Shown here: piece after piece, positions 11,009-24,400 of the stretch
Position numbering within the stretch: position 1 is the first letter of the stretch
Layout: every line of letters begins with the position of its first letter
Source: Cornus controversa
Lineage: Eukaryota; Streptophyta; Magnoliopsida; Cornales; Cornaceae
Reading direction: 5' to 3'
DNA length: 64,000 nt
Assembly (NCBI GenBank): GCA_026545225.1
Contig: CM048845.1
Location: forward strand, 121,461,033 to 121,525,032
Notes under the pieces: generated by a model
Told to the model about the DNA's origin: nothing
The model's input: only the letters and a program-made list of their open reading frames with translations
Databases searched by the model: none
Position numbers and translations under genes: made by a program

Positions 11009-12480
11009 AAAAAAATATCCTTAACTTTTGTAACTTTCATAAACTAACAATATGAATTTGTAAGCTTTAAATAGAGAATTTTGAAATTTTAAAAGGACCA
11101 ATGAAGCATATGAATTTTGGAACTGAGGACTAGAATTTTAGGAGTTTTATCGCTATCAAGGATGGAGACGGGAACCCAAGCGGTCTGACTCTTGAATCTT
11201 GATGCACACAATTACATCCCATTTATGTTAAAAAATCTAAATACTTGTCAAGGGGCAGTTTAGTACTTACATGAAGTCCAATTCCATAAAAAATATCGTG
11301 TGAGAAAGGACATGAGGTTTTAAAAAAAAAAATTTACTCATGGCATGAGGTTTCCGTCGTTAAGTCCGAGAAAGATGAGATACATGTAGCGTTATTTTTA
11401 GTGATGGAAGAGGAGGCGCCATTGAAGAACAAAAAGAACGAAAAAAAATTAAGATAAAAATTTATTGAACAAAATAGTAAATTTATTGTTTTCAATGAAT
11501 TTTTATATTAAACAAGATTTTCATACAAAAGTAACACAATATTACAAATCAAAACAAATTTAAATGGTTTTTTGTATTATACTGTATCCCTATTTTTTTA
11601 CAGTGATTCAGTGAATTACTACTATTAATTTTTTTTTAATAAGTGATATTAATTAGGACTTAACAAACTTAGAAAGTCCATGCTTGCCATAATTGAAATT
11701 AACAAATAAAATTTGTTTTTGTATTAAGAACTTGAACTATTTTCAGTTAAGTTTTTCAAATAAAAAATTAATTGATAATTAGATTAAACCAAATAAATAA
11801 TAAAATTGGGCGTTTTACAATATGCATCTTCACATTTTACGGTAGGTGTATATTGATGATTGCCATGTCATATACGGATTGGAATATTTTATTTAGGTTT
11901 TTTTGATACTTTCTTAATAATTATAATTTTTCATTAAAGGAAAAATAGGAGATAGAGTCTGAAATATATGAAAATAGGATTGAAGGTGGAGATATAAAGT
12001 GTCCAATGATAAGAGAGATTAAATTAGAGGTTAAAAATTTTAAATCTGAGACAATTTTAAAATTTTAAATTTCTGTATATACAAATATCCAATGATCAGA
12101 GAGATTAAATTAGTGGCTAAAGTTTAGAAGTATGAGACAACTTTAAAATTTTAATTTTCTGTATATAAAAATTGAAAATATAAAAAAAATTGAGGGAACA
12201 ATCTTAAAAATTTTAAATTTTATATATAATAAAGACAAAGATAAAAAATTGGAGGGAAGTCACTTCCCTCCTCAACTCGAGGTAATTCTGCTTGCAGAGA
12301 GACGATTGATATATTAGAGATATATAATAAGATTTGATATCTTAGAAATATAATACAAGAGATAGATATTAAGATTTTATACTATTTAGTGTAGGGTGAG
12401 TTAGGACCTTAATATTGATTTATTTCTACCCCACCTAGTGGCTACTCTTCTTACGCGGAGTTATATCTATAGTATTATTC
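11009..12480. other. AT-rich non-coding sequence, no gene seen
   Basis: No open reading of note on either strand and no recognised domain. Two similar short blocks near 12000-12060 and 12088-12160 ('caatgatcagagagattaaatta') suggest decayed local duplication. Confidence 0.5.
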
Positions 12481-13500
12481 AAAGTACAAAAGAATTTTTT
12501 AGTTTCAGTACACTATTTTTCTATTTTTAAAATACAAAAATAAAATTATAATTTATACAAAACCTTTATTTATTTATTTTTAAATAATTAAAAGTAGAAA
12601 GAAATTTTTTAGTTTCACTACACTATTTTTTATTTTTAAATTAGAAAAATAGAGTTAAAAATTAAACAAAATCCTTTATTTATTTATTTTTAAATAAAAC
12701 ATAGAATTATAATATAAACAAAGCCCTAACACCCCTACAATCATAAACACAAAACACAGCTCTTATCAACAAACGATTCTTCCTATCGGTTCTCATCAAC
12801 CGGCATTCCAATTCCATTTATTCTCGACTCACATCAACTTTCATATGAGTTTCTTTTCTTTTGTCTTTTTTTTATATTATTTGTTTTCTTTATTTTTCCC
12901 ACAAGTATATTTTTTTATTGTATGTTTGTTCATGTGATTAGATGTTCTATACTATTTATTATCCATCGATTTCTGTATTAAAAGTACAAAGAGGTTTTTT
13001 AGTTTTAGTACACTATTTTTGATTTTTAAATTAGCAAAATAGAGTTATAACTTATACAAAATCCTTATTTATTTATTTATTTTTAAATAAAAAATAGAGT
13101 TATAATCTAAACAAAACCCTAAAACCCCTATAATCATAAACACAAACATGACTCTTATCAAAAGACAATTCTTCCTCTCGACTCTCGTCAACTCTCATCA
13201 ACAAGCACTTCAATTCAATTTTCCATCGACTCACATCAACTCTCATGTGAGTTTCTTTTCTTTTCTTTTTTTATTATTATTTGTTTTCTTTAATTTTTTC
13301 CACAAACAGGCTTTTTTATTATATGTTTGTTTATGTGATTAGATGCTATATGCTATTTATTATTCATCGATTTCTATCTTTTCTTGCTATTTAATTATTG
13401 CAAATCTTTTATTTCTCTTTTTTTTTTATTATTTGTTTTCTTTAAATTTTTTCAAGTAAACTTTTTATTATATGTTTGTTCATGTGATTAGATATATAAA
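12480..13500 (+). repeat. Local tandem duplication, unit about 388 bp
   Basis: A block from about 12590 to 12977 recurs at 12978 to about 13370. Shared landmarks are 'gttttttagtttcagtacac'-like starts, 'aatcataaacacaaa', 'ctcacatcaactYtcatRtg' and 'atgtgattagatg'. A further partial copy lies at about 13405-13495, and an extra start block at 12480. Divergence is visible, so the duplication is not recent. No gene is in the unit. Confidence 0.7.
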
Positions 13501-13685
13501 CAAGGAGAAAAAAGTAATTTGAAAGAAAAAAAATTAGAGAGATGCAATCCCAATAATTCTTTAGAGAAGGTCGATTACCTGATTCCACTTTGATAGATAT
13601 GCTAGATGAACTTGCATAAACCATGTAGGTAGAAAGCAACCAAAATTTAATATTTTAGTATTATTAAAATTATTACAAAACTAAA

Positions 13686-15367
13686 TGAAATACTCCCTAT
13701 AAATTTCACGCACGAGATGGCCAATCTCACACGTAAACATAAGGAATACTTACAACTGATAGCATACAAACATAAAATATAAGGATAAAAGAAAAGAATT
13801 TAAATGCTGAAAGAAAAGTCTAACTGAAATAATAAATAATGTTAAATAAATATAATACTAGTTTGAACGATACAACTTAGAAGTCCCATAACTCTAGGAA
13901 CTCCATGTTCTAACCTCGAAGTGAAAACTGTCTGGGACTTGAAATATCAACAAAGTGTGTTAAACCCACAAGCAAGTTCCCTTTACTACCACCCAATCAA
14001 ACTGGTAAACATACCTCCTATAGGAGGACAATAAAATACATAAATATACAGACATACCCTTTCTCATTTAATCTACGATTCCAAATTAGGACGATCATAT
14101 ACCCTGTACTAACCTATATGTTATCACGAAATATAGAACACGTTTTCCTAAGTATAATCCAAAGGCAATCCATACATGCCAATCACTTATTAAGTTCATA
14201 CCCTACTAGTATTTGGTAATCATGACATGCCTTCCTTATCTACATATTATATACTTTATTAGATAATTGGCAATCCTCACATGCCCCGCCCTTATATAAA
14301 TATATTAAATAGGGCAAAATACACTCACACCCCCTAAGGTTTACTCTAACTACACATATATTTATAATTTGACAAAATCTACACTCACCCCCTGAGGTTT
14401 GGCACATGATTATACTCAACTCCAACACTATATGTATTGTCTGTTTTACCTCTTCATTAACTCAAATGAAATTCTTGACTTCATTTTTCTTTTTCAATTA
14501 GACAAAACTACCTTTACTTTTCTTTTAACTTTAAGACACACACACATATATATATTGTTGCAGCACTAAAAATATATTGCAAATTTTATTAAATATATGT
14601 TATATTACATATTTTACTAATAAATAAATTTACCTGCCTATATACCCATATATACACGTATAAACATGTGAACATTTACACCATAGTTGTACCAACTCCA
14701 CAGATTACTATTGTTTAATCAAACAAAATCCCTTAACATGCATAATCATTCTATCACATAGATATATACTTATCACATAGTTATATATATGTATATACGT
14801 ATATTCAAGTAACACAAAAATTAATCAATGTTTACAAGTTGAAAGGGGAAATGAAGAGATTGAACTTGCCTTGTGATTTTGAGCAAAATCACCTTCTCTC
14901 CCTTTTTTCAGCGTCTACCGTTCTCTCCTTGTCTGCGCATAGAAACCCTTTGTGCGTAGAAACTACTGAACCCTAATTTTTTTTCTCTTATTTAATTTTC
15001 TTTTTAGAAAACTAAAAAAAAATAAAAATTTCTAAATAATTAAACTAATAAATATAAAATATTTAGCCCACCTATATATAAATATATATAGCCTAACCCA
15101 ACACTCTAGCCCAACCTGATAATAATTAAAAATGAAAGAACATGCAACCCAAAAACCCACATATCTTTTTAAAATAAAGAAAAATTACATTTAAAACAAA
15201 TATTTCACATACAATTAAAATCAATCAACACTTAGCAACAATTCAAACATCCACATTAAACAAATAAAAAAAAGCATTGAAAAAATTAACTAAAACATTT
15301 AAATAAATAAAACCCAATTAAACAATAAAATTCCAATTGAAATATCCTCAAATTATGGGGTATTACA
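13686..15367 (-). repeat. 3' LTR of the Tekay-like element, with a nested MULE-end fragment
   Basis: Runs from TGAAATACTCCC to GTATTACA on the plus strand. The first about 630 bases align by eye with 20029-20690 (for example 'atttcacgcaYgagRtgg', 'gtgtgttaaacccac'). From 14313 the two copies part company where a MULE-type end is inserted. Confidence 0.8.
14313..14470 (+). mobile_element. MULE terminal-repeat fragment inside the LTR
   Basis: Starts gggcaaaatacactcacacc and repeats 'actcaccccctgaggtttgg', the same style of end as the 9595 element but a different family member. No matching opposite end was found before 15367, so it is probably a truncated insertion. Confidence 0.5.
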
Positions 15368-15369
15368 TT

Positions 15370-18300
15370 CTTCCTCCCTAAAAAGAGGAGTTCCATCATC
15401 GGAATTCACCTCATACTTCTCTTTCCCAAGTGGACTCCGCTTCATTGTGGTGGCTCCATTGAACTCGAACTAAAGGAATAGTCTTGGAATGAAGGACCTG
15501 GTTCCTACGGTCAAGAATACGGTAAGGTTGTTCCACATATGTTGCATCAAGCTATAACTCAATCTCCCCAACCTCAATATGCTGATAAGTATCCTCATCC
15601 CTAAGGAATTTTCACAACATAGACACATGAAAAATATTATGCACCATGTGCATTGTGTCTGGTAACGCCAATCTATACAATACTACCCCAATCCTGTCAG
15701 TAATTATGGAAGGACCCACAAAACGAGGTGACAACTTTCTTTTTTTTCCAAACTGCATTACTCCCTTCATGGGAGAAACCTTGAGTAAAACTTGATCCCC
15801 CACCTTGAACTCTAATGCACGAGTTTTTCGGTCAGCATAACTCTTCTGTCTACTCTGAGTAGTCCTCATACAGTCTCTAATAAGAGTAACTTTCTCGGAT
15901 GTGTCCTTAATGAATTCAAAACCAAGAATCTATTCTCTCCAACCTCCAACCAACATACAGGCGACCTACATGGGCACCCATAGAGAGCTTCAAATGGTGC
16001 CATACCAATAGTCTTTTGATAACTATTGTTATAAGCAAACTCAACGAGCGACAAGTAACTCTCCCAATTACCTTTGAAGTCGAGTACACATTCTCGCAAC
16101 ATATCTTCTAAAATCTGATTAACCCTCTCAGTCTGACCATCGGTTTGAGGGTGCTAGGCTGTACTGAGATGCAGAGCTGTACCCATAACCTGCTGAAAAC
16201 TCTCCCAAAAGCTTGATACAAAATTTGGATCCCTATCCGATATAATGGACAAAGGCACGCCATGAATTTTCACTATCTTTGCAATGTATAGCTTCGTGTA
16301 TTGCTCTAAGGTGTAACTCAAACGAACTGGAAAGAAATGGGCTGATTTTTCAACCTGTCCACTATCACCCAAATAACATCATAATTTCACTATGAGGTGG
16401 GAAGTCCCATAATGAAATCCATAGAAATGCTCTCCCATTTCCACTCCAATATAGGTAGTGGTTGCAAAGATTCCAACAGTCTCTAGTGATCAATCTTGAT
16501 TATTTGACAAGTGTTACACTTAGAAATAAATATAGCAATGTCCCTCTTCATGCCTGCCCACCAAAATTAGCGCTTCATATCCTGGTACATTTTATCTCCA
16601 CTTAGGTGTACCAAGAACTGAGAACTATAGGCCTCACTCATCACTGTCCTTCTCAGATTATCCTTGGATGGAACCACTAACCGCCCCTTGTATCTTAATC
16701 CTCCATCTGTACCCACTATATAGAACGGTACTTCCCTGGATTTCAACTCAGCCATTTTCTCTACGTACTGCCGATCAATAAGCTGATTTGTAATTACTCT
16801 ACAAATGATAACAGGTGTAACCACTACACATGCTACAAAAGCATCAGCTAAGGCATCAATGTTGCTCAATTCATTCCACTTTGCTTCAAATAGAGTGGAA
16901 AGACTAGCATAGGGTCGGCGACTAAGTGCATCAGCTACTACATTCGCTTTCCCTGGGTGGTACTGGATGAAAAAGTGATAATCTTACACAAATTCCAACC
17001 ACCCACGCTGCCTCATATTCAGCTCCTTCTGTGAGAACGAGTATTGCAAACTCTTATGATCGCTGAACAATCTAAAGGTCTTACCCAAGAGGTAATGCCT
17101 CCAAATTCTCAAGGCAAAAACCACAATTGCCAACTCCAGATCGTAAGTCAGGTAATTAAGCTCGTGAGGCTTAAGCTTACGTGAAGCATAAGATATCGGC
17201 CTCTCCTCCTACATCAACACATAACCCAAACCCTGCAATGATGCATCAGTATATACCAAGTACTTAACTCCGCTCTGAGGAGTAGTTAGGATAGGTGTAG
17301 TTGTCAACCTGCTCTTCAACTCATCAAACGCCACCTGACAAGAATCATCCCAAACGAAAGGCACACCCTTTTTAGTTAAATGGGTGAGCGGACCAGCAAT
17401 TTTGAAGAAGCCCTGAATGAACCTACGATAATAACCAGCCAACTCCAGAAAATTATGAATCTCTGAGGGTGAGGTACGCTGCCCCCACTCCAAAACTACT
17501 GACACCTTACTTGGGTCAACTGCTATCCCTTTCTCTAATACTACGTGACCTAAAAACTTCACTTTCCTCTGCCAAAAATTATATTTCTCAAGTTTTGCAT
17601 ACAACTAGTGGTCTCTCTGAGATGTCTGGCGTGATCCTCCTCTGACCTAGAATAAACCAGAATGTTATCGATAAAAACAATAACAAACTGATCTAAGTAG
17701 GCTCTGAACACTCTATTCATCAGATTTATGAAGACAGTTGGGGCGTTTGTTAACCCGAAAGGCATAACCTGAAACTCATAAGACCCATATCTGGTAAGGA
17801 ATATTGTCTTCGATACATCCTGCTCCCTAACTCGAAGCTGATGATACACGGATCTCAAATCTATCTTCGAGAAGTAGGTGGCTCCCTTCAGCCGATCAAA
17901 CAGATCATCAATTCTAGGCAATGGGTACTTGTTGCGGATTGTGACCATATTCAATTCTCTATAGTCAATACAAAGGCGAAGAGACCCATCATTCTTTTTC
18001 ACAAATAACACCGGTGCTCCCCACGATGAAGTATTCCTACGAATGAATTTTTGACTGAAAAACTGCTGAATCTGATCTTTCAGCTCTCTCATTTCCATAG
18101 GCGCCATTCTGTATAGGGCCCTAGTAATAGGCCTGGTGCCTGGAGCTAAATCAATGACAAAGTCTATCTCACAACTCGGTAGTAACCTTGGAATTTTCTA
18201 AAACACATCCTGAAAGTCTCGCACCACTGGAATGGAATCTAGAGAGACTGTAGTTTCCTCCGAAGACTCTTTACTAATAAAGAACAAGTGAGTGCTAGAC

Positions 18301-19866
18301 CCTCCATTTGATTACGGCATAACAACCAAATACATCTCCTGACTCGGTATAGCAAAAATAATTGTCTTATCATGGAAATTAACTTGAGCATGATAATATG
18401 ATAACCAATCCATCCTAAGTATGACATCATAAGAATGCATTTCCAATGCCAATAGGTCTATCAAGAACCTAAGTCTGCTAATGTCTATAGGAACTTGACT
18501 ACAGCGTTCCCGTAGAACCGTACTAACCCCCAATGGTGTAGTTATAGTAAGTGAAAAACTACACGACTAAGTAAGCATACCAGATAGCCTAATAAATGAC
18601 TAGGACACAAAAGAGTGAGATGCCCTAGTATCAAATAAAACACGACTGAGTTTACCATTTCTCAGAAACATACCTTCAATCGCCTAAAGAGCCTACATAT
18701 CATATGGCATGATGTTATAGACCCTCCCATAGTGTGGTAAAGTTGGACGATACTGAGCCTAAATCCGTGGAACTTGTGGTACCGATAAGGGAGATTGTTG
18801 TCTGTGTCCCTACTGACCAAGCTGTCCCTAATTGGTGTTGGGGCATCTAGTTAAATGCCCAAGCTCACCACACCCGTAACAATGTCCTCTGAATACACAA
18901 GTGGGCCTTCTCAACTGACTTCCCTATGACTGAACCAAAATTGTTTGCGGTACTCCATTCTGTCTTCTATGAGTAGAGGTTTCCCCTCTCTGAGCATCAC
19001 CGTTAACTCTGTGTTTCTTCCACGGCTGCTGCCCTGGATAACTGCCCCTATCAGATTTCCTCCTCCAATTTCCATTTATATTCTCCATTGTCTGACTAGC
19101 GGTGTCCCTATCATTTTGTTTCTCTCCTTTTGCTTTCCTGTAGTCCCTCTTCAACTGACAGTGCTGCAATGTAGTATCAACCACCTTAGCATAAGTGGTA
19201 TAACCTGGACTACCCATAATGACCTGTCGAATAGGCCAAATCAAACCATTCACAAAGCAATTCATCTTCTTTTCTTTAGTGTTCACCTCCTCAGGTGCAA
19301 ACAACAATAAATTGGTGAACTTCTGCTCATACATTGCAACTGTCCGGTCCCCCTACTGTAAGTCCAGGAATTCCCTCTTTTTGGCCACCCTTACTGCATA
19401 CGGGAAGTACTTAGCATCAAAACAGACCTAAAACTCTGCATAAGTCAACGTAGTCTGCTCCTCCACTATAGTCATTGACTCCCACCACTATAATGCATCC
19501 CCCACTAGCTTAAAAGTAGCTAGCTAGCATCTATTTTTGCACTTATGTGCACACGATCATGCAAAGATGGCTTTCAATGTCTTTCCTCCACTGATACGCT
19601 TCATTCACCTCCGTAGTCCCTGAAAACTCTGGTGGATTTCCTTTTGTGAAGGAATTTCGTACCCTCTCCCAAGTGTTAGGTTGCTCTACTAGTAATGGAA
19701 TCTGTGCCAACTACGGTGGCTAATGATTCTGAAGAGCAGTTGCTACTCCTGTAGCTACAGCATGAGCAATAATGGCTGCCATATTGGGAGAAAGTTCAGC
19801 ATTTCCACCCTAAACATTATCCTAAGCTTAGGTTTGGTTCACACTCCTCCTCTTACGAGGTGACAT
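15370..19866 (-). pseudogene. Tekay-like gag-pol polyprotein, many stops and a mutated RT active site
   Basis: Read on the minus strand from an ATG at 19866 with an early stop. Gag region 19334-18924, then a CCHC knuckle (GHCYGCGELGHLTRCP) near 18890-18840. Protease remnant about 18533-18239. Reverse transcriptase 18107-17559 with [21 protein letters not shown] and [12 protein letters not shown]. RNase H 17604-17209 with YTDASLQGLG. Integrase fragments 16869-15866, including the EALYGCPCRSP block. Then 15869-15612 and, after stops, a chromodomain-like YVEQPYRILDRRNQV near 15540. The RT active-site box reads FIDN instead of FIDD, a GAC-to-AAC change at 17664-17666, which should abolish polymerase activity. 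Frame breaks between all domains make it inactive. Confidence 0.85.
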
Positions 19867-20014
19867 CTGAAGATGAAACAGAAAATACATCAATACCCTA
19901 AAAAGAGATTAGAGTACAATGAGTTATATACTTAAGTTCTACTTATCAGAATACACAACACGGAAGATACCATACGACAGACCCTAAGGACCCGAGAACA
20001 CTTGAACCTGGAAT

Positions 20015-20028
20015 GATCTGATACCAAC
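20015..20028 (-). promoter_or_regulatory. Primer binding site, initiator-Met tRNA type
   Basis: The complement of these bases reads gttggtatcagatc directly inside the 5' LTR. TGGTATCAGA is the usual start of plant tRNA-iMet primer sites (normally ...GAGC). Confidence 0.8.
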
Positions 20029-21115
20029 TGAAATACCCCTATAAATTTCACGCATGAGGTGGTCAGTCTCACACGTAAACATAAGGGATACTTACAACTG
20101 ATAGCATACAAGCGTAGAATACAAGGATAAAAGAAAAAGAATTTTAAATGCTGAAAGGAAAGTCTAACTAAAATAATAAATTCTGAACAATACAACTTGG
20201 AAGTCCCGTAACTTAAGGACCCCATAACCAAAAATCACAAAAGTAAATACTGTTGTAGAAAAGATCTAAGTCCCAACTCTGAAGTCTGGTAAGGAATAGA
20301 TGATTGTCACGCTCTAGAAATTTCACGTTCTAACCTTGAGGTGGAAATTGCCTGGGACCTGAAATATCAATAAAGTGTGTTAAACCCACGAGCAAGTTCC
20401 CACTACTACCACCCAATCTGAAAATTGGTAAACATACCCCCTATAAGAGGACAATAAAATACATAAATATACAGACATACCCTTTCTCATTCAACCTACG
20501 GTTCCAAATTAGAACGATCCTATACCCTGTACCAACCCATATGTTATCACAAAATTTAGAACACGCTTTCCTAAGTATAAGCCAAAGGCAATCCATACAT
20601 GCCTTCTTTATCTACATATTATATACCTTATTAGGTAATTGGCAATCCTCACATAGCCCGCCCTTATATAAATATATTAAATACCCTATTATGTAATTGA
20701 CAATCCTCACCTGCCTCATTTGTAAACCTATTAAATACCTTGTTAGTTATTGTTAATCCTCACATGCCTCCATTATAAACCTATCAAACACCTTATTAGA
20801 TATTGGCAATCCTCACATGCCTCCCATATTCCTTTAAATAAATAAAAAAACTCAACATACTTATAAGCACATTAATTAACCTAATGGAATTCCAATCACC
20901 AAAATAAATAATACATAAAACAATTAAACTAAATCCAACATACCATATAAGCAAAAGAAAATGTGATTCTATAAACTGATTTAAACATCAACATATAACC
21001 ATGAACAATTATAATTGCAACGAAAACAATTAAGGAAGAAAAATAAAAATTAAAAAAAAAAACAAAACAAACATAATCAAGTTTACAATGTAACTTAAAT
21101 ATCGAGGGTATCCTA
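20029..21115 (-). repeat. 5' LTR of the Tekay-like element, outer end uncertain
   Basis: Begins TGAAATACCCC at the primer site. It matches the left LTR well to about 20690 and contains short repeated blocks 'ggcaatcctcacatgcc' at intervals of about 60 bases (20640-20830). Beyond 20870 the match fades. A weak end-like block 'gagggtatcc' near 21106 could be the terminus. 21116-21350 is GC-richer and may be part of this or another LTR. Confidence 0.6.
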
Positions 21116-21457
21116 ACCTAGCTCTAAACTAGGTTTTCGTACATCGACCGTCCTAAAAAGACTTAATTCATATTTTGGGATTTTTCTGGAATTATTTGGT
21201 AATTCAAATATATTTTTCCTAATATATATTTTAATATTTCGGATTGGGCCAGTGGATGGGCTCGGCGAGTGAGACCGGATGTCACTTTTTCGGTCCCCGC
21301 AGGTGGCTGAAACAGGGCCCACGCGCCTGCAACGCGCGTGGTGCGCCCTGTTCATCGGGGAGGTGTGCTTGTGAATATTTAATCCTATTTGCCCATCCAC
21401 ATCATTTGCAGTTAATGGTTAGTCATATCTTGTTGGTATTGTATTATTTGCCCACAG

Positions 21458-24400
21458 GAGCTCCTTCCTCTGATAATGTGTGCAATCGAGCGTCATCCAG
21501 ACAGCAGCACACGAGATACCTTGACTCACACATTATTTAACCTAATTAAGCGTCCAGATGAACAACAAAGGCGAATTATAATGGATGTAAGTTTTTATAT
21601 TAATTATAACTACCGCATCTATATTGTATTATATCTTTGTTTTTTGAACATGATGCTCAATTTTTTCTGTTCAGGCCTGTGTTACGCTTGCCAAGAGTGT
21701 AGGAGAGATGAGAACAGAAACAGAATTGCTTCCCCAATGTTGGGAACAAGTGAGCTTAAAATCTTGATTTTGCAGGGGACTCAGTTCATCTATGTTTTTC
21801 ATTTTGTCTTGAATTGGATTTTGACATTTCTGGTCTCATGAATGTAGATTAATCACACGTACGAGGAACGTAGGCTGCTCGTTGCACAATCATGTGGAGA
21901 ACTTGCAGAATTTGTGCTGCCTGAGTTCCGTGATTCTCTCATCTTGTCTATTGTGCAACAACTGATGGAAGATTCAGCGATTGTTGTTCGTGAGGCTGCT
22001 GCTCATAATCTGGCTTTGCTGCTTCCACTCTTTCCAAATATGGACAAATATTTCAGGTGGAACAAGACCATTTATCTTGAGATAGTGTCATCATATATTT
22101 TGAAACTCTAGCCTCCATCGCTTTGCTTCTGAAAAATTTTGACGCCTTACCAGGGGGCGTGTGGAATGGCCTGCTTTTGAGTGGCTTCACTCTGACTGCT
22201 TTCCTGATTTGATTCACCTTGCCTCTTTATTACCTCAGAAGGAAGATAATTTAAGAAATCGAATCACAAAGGTAATATTGTCGAGTAGGAATTTACTAGT
22301 TGGGCGCTTTTAGGTACACTCTTTCTATGTTAATGGATGATATTAGTGCTGTTCCAGTAGTTCTCTAATCTAGATATTTGTTATGCAGTTCTTGTTGGCT
22401 GTATCTGAACGTTTTGGCGATTGTTATCTGAAGCATATTATGCTGCCTGTATTCTTGGTAGCAGTTGGTGATAATGCTGATTTGACATTTTTCCCATCAA
22501 CTATTCAGTCAAGAATCAAAGGTGATGAATTTTTAATTGTACAAAGAAATTATATTATTTTAATGAAGTTTTACTTCACAACATGGTTATTGACTCATTT
22601 TTCACCACAGGTTTGAGACCGAAATCTGCTATAGCTGAAAGACTCGCAACTATATGTATCCTACCCCTTCTCTTGGCAGGTGTGTTGGGATCTTCTAGCA
22701 AGCATGAACAATTGATAGAGTACCTGAGGAATATATTAGTTCAAAGCACAGTGCAAGAGGGTCAGCCTGCAAAGCGTAATTTTAACTCTGTCCGCTTTCT
22801 TTGGTTGGTATTTTTTGTAAAAGATTTCAGCATATTGAGGTTATGGTTTGTTGAAATTCATTATTCACTAAAACCATTTTTTTTTCTTTTAATGTAGCAC
22901 ATTTGAAGAACATCATAATATGATTTTTAATATCTTATGGGAAATGGTTGTAAGCTCCAACATAAATATGAAAATTGATGCTGCCAATCTGTTGAAAGCC
23001 ATTGTAAGCTCATCAATTCTCCTGGAATTCTCATTACATTTACTTTTAGCTTCGCATTTGTAAATCTGTATTCTTTTTCTTCTGATAGGTACCATATATT
23101 GATGCAAAAGTTGCTTCAACTCATGTTTTGCCTGCTCTTGTCACTCTTGGCTCTGATCAAAACTTGAGTGTAAAGTACGTGTGCATTGATTCGTTTGGAG
23201 CTGTAGCACAGCATTTTAAAAACGAAATGGTATATATATCTTTTGGTGTTGGTTTGACATTGACAATTTTTATGGAGAAACTTCAAATTCAATGCATTTT
23301 GGCTGACCAAAATTTGCACTTCTTAGATCATTGACAAAATACGTGTTCAAATGGATGCTTTTCTTGAAGATGGATCACATGAAGCTACCATTGCTGTTGT
23401 CCGTGCATTGGTGGTGGCAGTACCACATACAACAGATAGACTTAGAGATTATATCCTCAATCTCTTGCCTTGGAGAATTACTTTTGATGCTTGAAGAAAT
23501 TCAGTTTACCACTATGCTATATTATTTTAGTCATTTTGAATTTTTTTTTTGGCTACTAATGATGGTTGATAGGTTTCACTCTGTTTCTTTAACTTGATAT
23601 ACATCTATTGTCCAAGATTTTCCAACTTACAAGCACACCACTTCCTTCAACTGATGTGATGCGTCGCCGAGAGAGAGCCAATGCTTTCTGTGAAGCAATC
23701 CGTGCTCTGGATGCTACAGGTCGATTTTTTATGATTACAATCACTATTTTTTCTTTGTTTTTATCCTATATATATATATATTTGAAATCCCTCGTAAGTG
23801 CATTGCTAGTTATGGGCTAAATTCCAGGATTACTTCAGTATGCTCCCTCATAATAACAATAACACCAACATGCAAGGTCATGTCTTATACATGCGTGCCA
23901 GCTTTTGGTTAATGAAAGACATGTAATTAAGAATTCTTTTAGTCAATAAATTTTGTGGCTCCCTCAGTATGTATTGGCTGTGGAAGTGATGCTGAAGGAG
24001 GGAGACTTCCTGTACTTGTGACGGGGAAAGAGGGTAAAAACATTGAGGACTTTTTATTTTGTTATAGTGAAGGAGAATTTTGGGGCTCAGTTTCTGAACA
24101 ATTAATTAGTGAATGAATCACTTGTTATGTGAAGACATATCAGATATGATGGGAAGACATAAATAAGAAGATAATTGAACTTTTCTTCTTTTCCTCTTAT
24201 ATTTTGTTTCCCTGTAAGTTTAATTATTTTTCAAGGGAAAAGACTTGTTACTCCCATGAACTTGGAACTGACTGCAATCACAGTTCTAAAATATTGAAAA
24301 ATGACAAATATCAGGATCCTAGAGTTACAAGCCAAAGGCTGCCTGAAGGATGCATTTACATTTACATGAACTTGCCCCTCCTCTCAATGGCTAAACTTTA

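Larger units (their letters stand above)
13686..21115 (-). mobile_element. Ty3 LTR retrotransposon, Tekay-like chromovirus (degenerate)
   Basis: Minus-strand element bounded by related LTRs. The 3' LTR at 13686-15367 is followed inward by a polypyrimidine run (ttcttcctccc), the complement of a polypurine tract. The 5' LTR starts at 20029, with a tRNA-iMet-like primer site just inside. Internal order on the minus strand is gag, protease, RT, RNase H, integrase, chromodomain, the Ty3 order, with the integrase-linked chromodomain of chromoviruses. LTRs have diverged and the outer end of the right LTR is unclear. The polyprotein has many stops. I could not confirm a 5-bp target duplication. Confidence 0.85.

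Noticed and set aside
21113-21540. Overlapping frames on both strands upstream of the RELCH-like exon
   Set aside because: GC-richer LTR-like sequence; no domain and no agreement with the gene's splice structure.
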